64,000 nt of DNA from Pseudoxanthomonas sp. JBR18 (lineage in GTDB: Bacteria > Pseudomonadota > Gammaproteobacteria > Xanthomonadales > Xanthomonadaceae), in contig NZ_CP116339.1 of NCBI RefSeq assembly GCF_028198165.1, positions 2,549,001 to 2,613,000 of the forward strand, written 5' to 3'. The notes below the pieces were generated by a model. It did no database searches. It was given only the letters and a program-made list of their open reading frames with translations, and was not told where the DNA came from. Shown here one piece after another: positions 27,886 to 36,450 of this stretch. Within the stretch, counting starts at the first letter, position 1, and the number at the start of each line of letters is the position of its first letter. A program made the translations under genes and the position numbers.

Positions 27886-28803
27886 TCACTCCCCCGCCGG
27901 CAGCACGCTCCAGGCGTCGCGTGCACGCGCATTGAGGATCACCAGCATCTTGCGCATGACCGCCACGATGGCCACCTTGGCCGCTTTGCCGCGAGCACGC
28001 AGGGATTGGTAGAACTGGCGTAGACGCGGCTCGTAGCGCAAAGCCGACAGGGCCGACATGTACAGGGCCTGGCGGATGTCAGCGCGGCCACCCCAGATGC
28101 TGCGGGTGCCGCGCAGGGTGCCGCTGTCGCGTGCCAGTGGCGCCACCCCGACCAGCTTGGCAATCGCCTTGCCATCGAGCCTGCCCAGTTCAGGAAGCTC
28201 GCTGGCCAGGACCGCCAACAACACCGGCCCCACGCCCTTGAGCGTCTGGATCGCCTCCAGTTGTGGCTGCTGGCGCACCTGTTGGGCAATCTGCTGATCC
28301 AGAAAGGCCTTGCTCTTGGTGAGTTGGAGGACATTGGCCTGCAACGCACCGCGTAGCTGGCGGTCCTTGACCCAACCCAGCTGTTGTTCGGCGCTGACCA
28401 GCATCTGGACGACCTGACGACGGCTCTGCACATACTCGGCCAGCCGACGCTGCCATGGATGCGCCGGCTGATAAAGCGGCAGATCAAGGACCTGGGCGAT
28501 CTGAGCCAGCACGGCCGCATCCAACCGATCGGTCTTGGCCAGTTGTCCGGTGGCCCGGGCAAAGTCACGGACCTGGCGCGCGTTAGCCCGCACCACCGGC
28601 AGGCCTGCTGCATGCAGGGCATCGAGCACCTGCTGCTCATAGCCGCCGGTGGGCTCCAACACCACCCGGCGCACGGCCAGGGGCTTGAGCCAAGCGGCCA
28701 GTTTGCGATGACCGGCGACGGTGTTGTCGAACTGCCGCCAAGGGCCATGGTAGACGGCCACCTCCAAGGTGGCCTTGCTCACATCGATCCCGATCCCGTG
28801 CAT
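27886..28803 (-). CDS. IS110-family transposase (DEDD recombinase)
   Basis: A 305-residue transposase. The N-terminal RuvC-like domain shows GIDVSKATLEV (first Asp), VVLEPTGGYEQ (Glu) and KTDRLDAAVLAQ (Asp pair), the DEDD catalytic set. The C-terminal Transposase_20 domain shows TLKGVGPVLLAVL, FVGVAPLARDSG-like LVGVAPLARDSG, and the conserved serine region (YMSALSALRY). The gene appears complete with no frameshift, so the element may be active. Upstream non-coding DNA could encode the bridge RNA. Confidence 0.92.
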   Translation of the reverse strand: MHGIGIDVSKATLEVAVYHGPWRQFDNTVAGHRKLAAWLKPLAVRRVVLEPTGGYEQQVLDALHAAGLPVVRANARQVRDFARATGQLAKTDRLDAAVLAQIAQVLDLPLYQPAHPWQRRLAEYVQSRRQVVQMLVSAEQQLGWVKDRQLRGALQANVLQLTKSKAFLDQQIAQQVRQQPQLEAIQTLKGVGPVLLAVLASELPELGRLDGKAIAKLVGVAPLARDSGTLRGTRSIWGGRADIRQALYMSALSALRYEPRLRQFYQSLRARGKAAKVAIVAVMRKMLVILNARARDAWSVLPAGE

Positions 28804-28995
28804 GGCGCATCTCCGTTAGGCTGGAAGGGTCGAGCACTCCCCCGCTTGCCCAGTCTTATCCATCCGAGTGTCGGCTCGGGCAACTGTTCGGGCGGATCAA
28901 GGGAGCTTCCGGCGTGGGCACCAGGCTACAAAGCGATCGTCAGATCCAGAGCGGAGACGGTGGCCCACGCCGGCGCTCGACACCTAACCTGACAG
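28804..28995 (-). ncRNA. Candidate IS110 bridge-RNA region
   Basis: Non-coding left end of the IS. On the transposase strand, complementary arms at 28959-28973 (GGTGGCCCACGCCGG as written on +) and 28909-28922 (CCGGCGTGGGCACC) form a 14-bp stem with a single bulge, closing a 36-base internal loop. A smaller hairpin (CCGAG...CTCGG region, about 28864-28880) follows. Such stem plus internal loop is expected of bridge RNA encoded upstream of IS110-subgroup transposases. Base pairing to target and donor was not verified. Confidence 0.45.
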
Positions 28996-29009
28996 ATCCA
29001 CAGCAGATA

Positions 29010-29081
29010 AGAGCGGAGCTTGCTCCGCTGCCCTCCGGTCAGGTGGTCGGGAAGGCCCTAGCGGAGCGAGCTCCGCTCTAC
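29010..29081. repeat. Palindromic repeat, copy 1
   Basis: A 72-base composite palindrome: AGAGCGGAGCTTGCTCCGCT at one end and AGCGGAGCGAGCTCCGCTCT at the other; each half is itself a near palindrome. A second copy is at 29182. Confidence 0.8.
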
Positions 29082-29181
29082 GGTCTGCGCTGGGTGGCTA
29101 GCGTCAACGGCGTGTCGCGGGGTGTGCAGAACACCGGTTGAGCTCCGGCGCTGCATGAGATCGGTTGCCGCCGCTCCTGTT

Positions 29182-29255
29182 GTAGAGCGGAGCTTGCTCC
29201 GCTGCCTTCCGGCTAGGTGGTCGGAAAAGCCCCAGCGGAGCGAGCTCCGCTCTAC
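29182..29255. repeat. Palindromic repeat, copy 2
   Basis: Same element as at 29010-29081, same orientation, over 85 percent identical by eye, with differences confined mostly to the central GGTGGTCGG part. The 100 bases between the copies hold no gene. Typical of dispersed palindromic repeats of Xanthomonadaceae. Confidence 0.8.
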
Positions 29256-29320
29256 AGGTCGTCGTGCGTTGCGTGAGTTGCGGCGTTTTCAGGGCCGACA
29301 TTCCGGCATGACACAGACAC

Positions 29321-29348
29321 AAAGAAGCCGCCCGAAGGCGGCTTCTTT
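29321..29348 (-). terminator. Terminator of aldo/keto reductase gene
   Basis: A 12-bp perfect stem AAAGAAGCCGCC / GGCGGCTTCTTT with loop CGAA, 20 bases past the reductase stop; the T-rich arm lies on both strands. Confidence 0.85.
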
Positions 29349-29368
29349 AATGCAGCATCACCCATGCC

Positions 29369-30196
29369 TCAATTGAGCTCGGACGGGTCCGGGCCGCGGC
29401 GCTTGCCGGCGTCCAGGCTGGCGATGGCGGCCATGTCCTCCAGGCTCAGCTTGAAGTCGAACACGTCGATGTTCTCCTGCAGGCGCGCCGGATTGACCGA
29501 CTTGGGGAACACGACGTTGCCCAGCTGGATGTGCCAGCGCAGGATCACCTGGGCGGCGCTCTTGCTGTGGCGGTCGGCGATGTCCTTGAGGATCGGGTTG
29601 TCCAGCAATTCGCCGCCCTGGGCGAGCGGGCTCCAGGCTTCGGTCAGGATGCCGTGGGTCTGGCCGTAGTCGCGCAGCGCAGCCTGCTGCAGCAGCGGGT
29701 GCAGCTCGATCTGGTTGACCACCGGCAGCACGCCGGTCTGTGCGGCCAGGTGCTCGATATCCTCGACGCGGAAGTTGGACACGCCGATCGACTTGACCTT
29801 GCCAGCATCGCGCGCGGCGATCATCGCCTTCCAGCTGTCCACGAACTTGCCATTGGCCGGGCACGGCCAGTGGATCAGGTAGAGGTCGACATAGTCCAGC
29901 TTGAGCTTGGCCAGGCTGGTGTCCAGCGCCTTGAGCGTGCTGTCGTAGCCCTGGTCCTCATTCCACAGCTTGGTGGTGATGAACAGCTCATCGCGCTTGA
30001 GCGAGGACTCGGCGATGGCCTGGCCGACGCCTTCCTCGTTCTTGTAGATGGCGGCGGTGTCGATGTGGCGGTAGCCCAGCTTGAACGCCTCGCCGACCAC
30101 GCGCGCGGTCTCGTCGGCAGGCGTCTGCCACACGCCCAGGCCGAACTGCGGGATGGTGCGGCCGTCGAGCATTTCAAGGGAAGGGACGGATGACAT
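29369..30196 (-). CDS. Aldo/keto reductase
   Basis: A 275-residue NADPH-dependent oxidoreductase of the (beta/alpha)8 family. Catalytic tetrad visible: Asp and Tyr in YRHIDTAAIYKNE, Lys in LFITTKLWNE, His in LYLIHWPCP. VSNF and FPKSVNPARLQENIDVFDF form the cofactor pocket. Closest in pattern to 2,5-diketo-gluconate/methylglyoxal reductases (DkgA/B-like); the substrate is not resolved. The ATG at 30196 is preferred over a TTG at 30211. Confidence 0.88.
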   Translation of the reverse strand: MSSVPSLEMLDGRTIPQFGLGVWQTPADETARVVGEAFKLGYRHIDTAAIYKNEEGVGQAIAESSLKRDELFITTKLWNEDQGYDSTLKALDTSLAKLKLDYVDLYLIHWPCPANGKFVDSWKAMIAARDAGKVKSIGVSNFRVEDIEHLAAQTGVLPVVNQIELHPLLQQAALRDYGQTHGILTEAWSPLAQGGELLDNPILKDIADRHSKSAAQVILRWHIQLGNVVFPKSVNPARLQENIDVFDFKLSLEDMAAIASLDAGKRRGPDPSELN

Positions 30197-30341
30197 GGCA
30201 TGGCCTCGCAAGACAGTGAAAACAGACCCGCTAGTCTAGGGCCGGTTCTGTTTGCGTCATGCCAATGTCCGTGCGCGCGAACGCAACACGGCGTGCCGCC
30301 GGGTCAACACCGCCGCGCGAAGGGGCGGGCGGTGTCGGGGT

Positions 30342-32237
<1,896 letters not shown>

Positions 32238-32281
32238 GCGACCATTGTAGCCGGCCCCCACTGTCCCAGCGCCCAGCCTCC

Positions 32282-32797
32282 ATGCCCCCCTTCGCGGATG
32301 CCTCGCCATTGCTGGACCGTTGGGCCCTGGCGGCCCTGATCGCCTGTGCGTTGGCGTTCCCGGCGCTGTATCTGGGGCTGTACCTGCGGGACAACGCCGC
32401 GCCGGAAGTGCGGCTGGAGGGGGCCACGGTCGCGGTGCCACCGGCCTTCCTGCACGCCACCGAAGCCTGTCGCCTAGGGCCGGAGGCGGTCTTGGTGCGC
32501 GGCTGGGTCGTGCACAAGGGGCGCGGTTGGCCGCTGACCCACAGCCGGGTGGTCATGCGCCTGGCCGAAGGGCGGGTGGTGGCATTGAAGACGGCCTGGC
32601 TTGAGCGCCCGGACCTGACAGACGCGGTCCACGCGCGCACCGGCGATACGGTGAACTATCACGCGCCGGGGTTCGCCGCCTCGCTCGACCTGGCAACCGC
32701 GGGCGTCCAGGCACAGGGCGCGCAGCTGTTCGTCGACTGGCGCGAAGGTGGCGATCGCGTGCTGCTGCCGCTGGCCTGTCCGGTGCCCGCACGATGA
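32282..32797 (+). CDS. Single-pass membrane protein of unknown function
   Basis: A 171-residue protein with one N-terminal helix (ALAALIACALAFPALYLGLYL, about 15-35) and a periplasmic beta-rich part (about 45-170) containing two cysteines that could form a disulfide (CRLG and LACPVPAR). Its stop overlaps the next ATG (ATGA), so it is coupled to a polytopic glycosyltransferase-like protein. Divergent from uup with 44 bases between starts. Family not recognised. Confidence 0.65.
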   Translation: MPPFADASPLLDRWALAALIACALAFPALYLGLYLRDNAAPEVRLEGATVAVPPAFLHATEACRLGPEAVLVRGWVVHKGRGWPLTHSRVVMRLAEGRVVALKTAWLERPDLTDAVHARTGDTVNYHAPGFAASLDLATAGVQAQGAQLFVDWREGGDRVLLPLACPVPAR

Positions 32798-34116
32798 CCC
32801 AGGCAGGCGTGCGCTGGCCGGCGTGGGGACTGGCCTGGGTGCTGGTGTCGGTGGCCTGCATCCACCTGTTCGGCGTGGGCGACGCTCCCATCGCCGACGA
32901 CCGTTACTTCGCCACCATGCTGTCGCAGTACACGCTGCAGGACTATCTGGTGCATCGCTATCACACCTGGACCGGCCGCCTGCCGATCGAGGCCGTGCTG
33001 GTGGTGCTGGTCCACCACACCTGGGTGTGGCGCGTGCTCAACGCACTGATGGTGTTGCTGTTGTGCCATGCGATGGGGCGGCTGGCGCGCGTCGGCACCG
33101 GGCTGTCGCAGGACGGTGCGATGACGCTGGCGTTCGCGCTGTTCGTGTCGATGACCCCGCAGATCACCTTCGAGGCGGCCTGGTGGCTGACCGGCTCGCT
33201 CAACTACCTGTGGCCGGTCGCGCTGGGACTGTGGTCGCTGGTGCCGCTGGTCGACCGCACCCCCTGCGGCTGGCCGCAGCGCCTGGGCTGCTGCCTGTCG
33301 GCCATGCTGGCGGCGTATTGCGACCAGCTGGCCCTGGTCCTGGTGCCGCTGACGCTGGGCCTGTTCGTCTGGCGGATGCGCCAGGGGCGCTGGAATGGCT
33401 GGGACCTGGCGCAGGTGCTGCTGTTGTGCGCCAACGCGGCCTTCGCCCTGAGCGCGCCGGGCAACGCGGTGCGCTATCTGCAGGAACAGGGAATGCGCTT
33501 TCCCAACTTCGCCGACCAGGATGTCTGGGACAAGCTGCGCATCGGGCTGGGCTTGATCGGGCGGGCCTTCGCCGACCCGCGCAACTATCTGGCGACGGTG
33601 ATGGAGGTGCTGGCCTTGGTGCTGCTGTGGGGCAGCCCCCTGGCGCGTGGCCTGCGCGTGGTGCTGGCGGTGGTTCTGCTCATCGCCCTGGCGCAGGTGC
33701 TGCTGTGGCTGCCAGGCGTGCCGGGCCAGCCGCTGTACGCCCTGCTGCCGGCCAGGCTGGATGGCGAGGCGACATGGCAGCTGTCCCGCTATCTGCGCAG
33801 CGCCTGGGCGGCGGGGAGCGTGGGCGCACTGGTGGTGGCCTGTGCCGTCGCGTTCTGGCCGCGTCCGCGCCAAGCGGCACGGATGGGAGGCGTGTTGCTA
33901 TTGGGGCTGGCCTCGCTGGGCATGATGGGGTTCTCGCCGACGGCGTATCTGTCGGGCATGCGCATCGCCTTCCTGTGCGCGGTGGCTTTCGCCCTGGTCG
34001 GGATCCGCCTGTTGGTGCGCGTTCCCCAGGTCCATGGGGCACGCGCCGGCCAGGTCGTGGTGGTCCTGCTGCTGGCCTGGGCCAGCTGGCGCGTCGGGCA
34101 GACGGCGTTCTACTGA
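32794..34116 (+). CDS. Polytopic membrane protein, DUF6056/GT-C-like
   Basis: A 440-residue protein with about 11 membrane helices. An early loop with IADDRYFATMLSQYTLQDYLVHRYHTWTGRL holds conserved Asp-Asp and TGR motifs like those of DUF6056 and GT-C type glycosyltransferases, which modify surface glycans with lipid-linked sugars. Translation is coupled to the preceding single-pass protein. The donor, acceptor and even transferase activity are inferred only from topology and the DD motif. Confidence 0.55.
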   Translation: MTQAGVRWPAWGLAWVLVSVACIHLFGVGDAPIADDRYFATMLSQYTLQDYLVHRYHTWTGRLPIEAVLVVLVHHTWVWRVLNALMVLLLCHAMGRLARVGTGLSQDGAMTLAFALFVSMTPQITFEAAWWLTGSLNYLWPVALGLWSLVPLVDRTPCGWPQRLGCCLSAMLAAYCDQLALVLVPLTLGLFVWRMRQGRWNGWDLAQVLLLCANAAFALSAPGNAVRYLQEQGMRFPNFADQDVWDKLRIGLGLIGRAFADPRNYLATVMEVLALVLLWGSPLARGLRVVLAVVLLIALAQVLLWLPGVPGQPLYALLPARLDGEATWQLSRYLRSAWAAGSVGALVVACAVAFWPRPRQAARMGGVLLLGLASLGMMGFSPTAYLSGMRIAFLCAVAFALVGIRLLVRVPQVHGARAGQVVVVLLLAWASWRVGQTAFY

Positions 34117-34134
34117 GGGGCTATACGGCTTGGT

Positions 34135-35118
34135 TTACTGGAACGCGTAGCGCACCACGTGGAAGAACACCGGCGCGGCGAAGACCACCGAATCCAACCG
34201 GTCCAGCGCGCCGCCGTGGCCTTCGATCATCGTGCCCCAGTCCTTGGCGCCCAGGCTGCGCTTGGTGGCCGATAGCGCCAGCCCGCCCAGGAATCCGCAC
34301 AGCACGATGAGCAGCGACAGCAGCGCCGACTGCAGCGGGGTGAACGGGGTGACCCACCACAGCGCGGCGCCGATCGCCGCGGCCGACAGGCCACCACCGA
34401 CCAGGCCCTCGACCGTCTTGGAGGGGCTGACCTTCGGCGCCAGCAGGCGCTTGCCGAACAGCTTGCCGAACACGTACTGCAGCACGTCGGACAGCTGTAC
34501 CACCAGCAGCAGGTAGAACAGCAACAGCAGGTTCTGCCCTTCGTAGCCGGGGATGTGCAGCAACATCAGGGCCGGCGCGTGGCTCAGGCAGTACACGCAC
34601 AGCATCAGCCCCCACTGCACCTTGGTGTTGCGCTCCAGGAAGTTCTCGGTCTCGCCCTGCAGGGCGGTCACCGCCGGCAGCAGCAGGAAGCCATAGACCG
34701 GGATGCAGATGACGAACAGCCCGTACCAGCCGATCCCGATCAACCAGTACTGCAGCGGTACGGCCACGTAAAAGCACAGGCACAGCGCCAGGTGGTCGCC
34801 ACGCCGGGTGGGGGTCAAAGTAAAGAACTCGCGCAGCGCGAAGCACGACAGCAGCGCGTACAGCACCAGGGTGGCGACCTTGCCGATCAGGAAGCACACC
34901 AGCAGCACCGCGACCATCACCCACCAGGCGTTGATGCGCGCGTTGAGGTTGTCCACCACCGTGCCGGGCCTGCGTCGGCCCAGTACCCAGCCGATGGCCG
35001 AGGCCACCAGCAGCAGGGCCATCACGCCGCCGATCATCCCCCAGAACCGGGGCGGCGCCTGGGCAATCGCGGCGCTGAGGAATCCATTGAAGGGCAGGGC
35101 GTCCATGGGCAGCATCAT
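34135..35118 (-). CDS. cdsA: Phosphatidate cytidylyltransferase (CDP-diglyceride synthase)
   Basis: A 327-residue membrane enzyme making CDP-diacylglycerol from CTP and phosphatidate. The PROSITE-like signature is intact: SATKRSLGAKDWGTMIEGH followed by GGALDRLDS (about 282-310). VQLSDVLQYVFGK and LAPKVSPSKTVEG are also family blocks. About eight helices. It closes a three-gene lipid operon (CDP-alcohol transferase, acyltransferase, CdsA). The composition of this trio suggests a second, accessory route rather than the housekeeping cdsA, which is usually near dxr/bamA. Confidence 0.87.
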   Translation of the reverse strand: MMLPMDALPFNGFLSAAIAQAPPRFWGMIGGVMALLLVASAIGWVLGRRRPGTVVDNLNARINAWWVMVAVLLVCFLIGKVATLVLYALLSCFALREFFTLTPTRRGDHLALCLCFYVAVPLQYWLIGIGWYGLFVICIPVYGFLLLPAVTALQGETENFLERNTKVQWGLMLCVYCLSHAPALMLLHIPGYEGQNLLLLFYLLLVVQLSDVLQYVFGKLFGKRLLAPKVSPSKTVEGLVGGGLSAAAIGAALWWVTPFTPLQSALLSLLIVLCGFLGGLALSATKRSLGAKDWGTMIEGHGGALDRLDSVVFAAPVFFHVVRYAFQ

Positions 35119-35129
35119 CCTCGCGCGGG

Positions 35130-35735
35130 TCAGGCCTGCGGAGCGAGCGCCTGCACGGCCTCGCGGGCACGCGTCAGGAAGGCGGCCTTATCTTCGCCCG
35201 GCTCCAGGCGCAGCGCCGGGCCGAAGCGCACGGTGCAGATCAGGGGCACCGGCAGCAGGCTGCCCTTGGGCAGGCTGCGGCGTGCATTGTCCAGGTGCAC
35301 GGCGACCAGCTCGACCTCGGGATAGCGATAGGCCAGGTGGTAGAGCCCGGACTTGAACGGCAGCAGGTCGCGCTCCAGATTGCGCGTGCCTTCGGGGAAC
35401 AGGATCAGCGAGTCGCCGGCCTCGATCGCGTCGTACAGCGGCTGCAGAGGATCGGTGTCTTGGTCCTGGCGGCGGCGGTCGATCAGCACCACGTTCAACC
35501 CGGGCCCGGCGATCAGGCCCCGGAGCCCGCCGCCGCCCCAGTAGTCGCGCGCGGCCACCGGGCGGGTGCGGCGGCGCAGCGGCGGTGGCAGCGCCGACCA
35601 CAGCGCCAGCGTATCCAGGTGACTGCCGTGGTTGGCGAAATAGACCCGCTGGCTCGGGACCGGATGGCTGCCGATCCAGCGGGGCGAGGCGCCGATCAGC
35701 GCCTTGCCGATCGCCACCAGCAATCGGTCGATCAC
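35130..35735 (-). CDS. 1-acyl-glycerol-3-phosphate acyltransferase-like (PlsC family)
   Basis: A 201-residue acyltransferase with the catalytic NHGSHLD (H-X4-D, about 35-41) and the substrate loop FPEGTRN. It would transfer an acyl chain to a lysophospholipid or lysophosphatidate. The GTG start at 35735 overlaps the stop of the upstream transferase (GTGA), giving tight coupling. It is shorter than usual PlsC (about 240) because it lacks an N-terminal membrane helix, so it is probably a peripheral membrane protein. Confidence 0.8.
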   Translation of the reverse strand: MIDRLLVAIGKALIGASPRWIGSHPVPSQRVYFANHGSHLDTLALWSALPPPLRRRTRPVAARDYWGGGGLRGLIAGPGLNVVLIDRRRQDQDTDPLQPLYDAIEAGDSLILFPEGTRNLERDLLPFKSGLYHLAYRYPEVELVAVHLDNARRSLPKGSLLPVPLICTVRFGPALRLEPGEDKAAFLTRAREAVQALAPQA

Positions 35736-36364
35736 GCCGACCCGCGCGCGCGCATGGCGCGGGCGATGGCCGCGCTGCGGGTGAGGCAGGTGGCTGCGGC
35801 GCCAGCAGCGATCACAACCGCGGCCACCAGCAGCGTCCAGCGCGTGCCATGCAGCCAGATCTCCAGCGCGCCGATCACGCACCCGGCGGTCAGCACGGCC
35901 ATGCGGTGCGGCTTGGCCATGGGACCACGAAAGTCCTGGGCCAGGCCCAGCGCGCCGCCGGAGACGCGCACATAGGCGGTCAGGACTGCCAGCACGGCGC
36001 ACAGCCAGCCCAGCCAGGGACGGCCGCAGGCATGGCCCAGCGCGACCAGCAGCAGGGTATCGGCGACGCGATCGGGGAACTCGTTGTAGAGCGGGCCGGT
36101 GGCCGTTCCGCGTCCGCCTTCCACCGCGACCATGCCATCGAGCAGGTTGCACACCAGGCGCAGCTGGATGCACACCGCCGCCAACAGCAGGCCCGGCGGG
36201 ATGGCCACCCAGGCCAGCATCGCCGCGCCCATGGCGGCAAATACGATGCTCAGCAGGGAGATCTGGTTGGGGGTGATCGAAGACGCGGCCAGGGCCATGC
36301 TCAGGCGCCTGGCCCATCCGGTGTTGCGCGCGGCGATCGGCCGGCGGGTGTCGTCCTGACGCAT
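35732..36364 (-). CDS. CDP-alcohol phosphatidyltransferase family protein (divergent motif)
   Basis: A 210-residue membrane protein with about six helices and a CDP-alcohol phosphotransferase-like region CNLLDGMVAVEGGRGTATG then PLYNEFPDRVADT. Compared with the canonical D-X2-DG-X2-AR-X8-G-X3-D-X3-D, the first Asp is Asn, AR is AV, and the third Asp is Asn with a shifted Asp. It may use an unusual substrate or metal arrangement. The ATG at 36364 is chosen because a terminator lies at 36394-36425; an in-frame ATG at 36391 exists. First gene of the lipid trio. Confidence 0.7.
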   Translation of the reverse strand: MRQDDTRRPIAARNTGWARRLSMALAASSITPNQISLLSIVFAAMGAAMLAWVAIPPGLLLAAVCIQLRLVCNLLDGMVAVEGGRGTATGPLYNEFPDRVADTLLLVALGHACGRPWLGWLCAVLAVLTAYVRVSGGALGLAQDFRGPMAKPHRMAVLTAGCVIGALEIWLHGTRWTLLVAAVVIAAGAAATCLTRSAAIARAMRARGSA

Positions 36365-36393
36365 GGCGCCGATGGTAATCCATGGCGGCACGC

Positions 36394-36425
36394 GGAAAAC
36401 AAAGGGGCCGGCATGTGCCGGCCCC
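36394..36425 (-). terminator. Terminator of ggpPS operon
   Basis: Stem GGGGCCGGCA / TGCCGGCCCC (36404-36425) followed on the minus strand by TTTGTTTT. It lies 26 bases after the ggpPS stop and just before the lipid trio. Confidence 0.85.
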
Positions 36426-36450
36426 GTCGCAGCTGCCTGGTCGATCGCGA

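Larger units (their letters stand above)
27840..28995 (-). mobile_element. IS110-family insertion sequence (ends approximate)
   Basis: Transposase gene plus a roughly 190-base non-coding left end. IS110 elements usually lack clear terminal inverted repeats, so the exact borders cannot be read; the insertion must lie right of the ampE stop at 27828 and left of the palindromic repeat at 29010. A short CTGTCAG / CTGACAG pair (27846-27852 and 28989-28995) lies near both proposed edges. Confidence 0.75.

Noticed and set aside
29010..29255. CRISPR array
   Set aside because: Only two palindromic units about 72-74 bases long, spacer of 100 bases, no cas genes; better explained as dispersed palindromic repeats.
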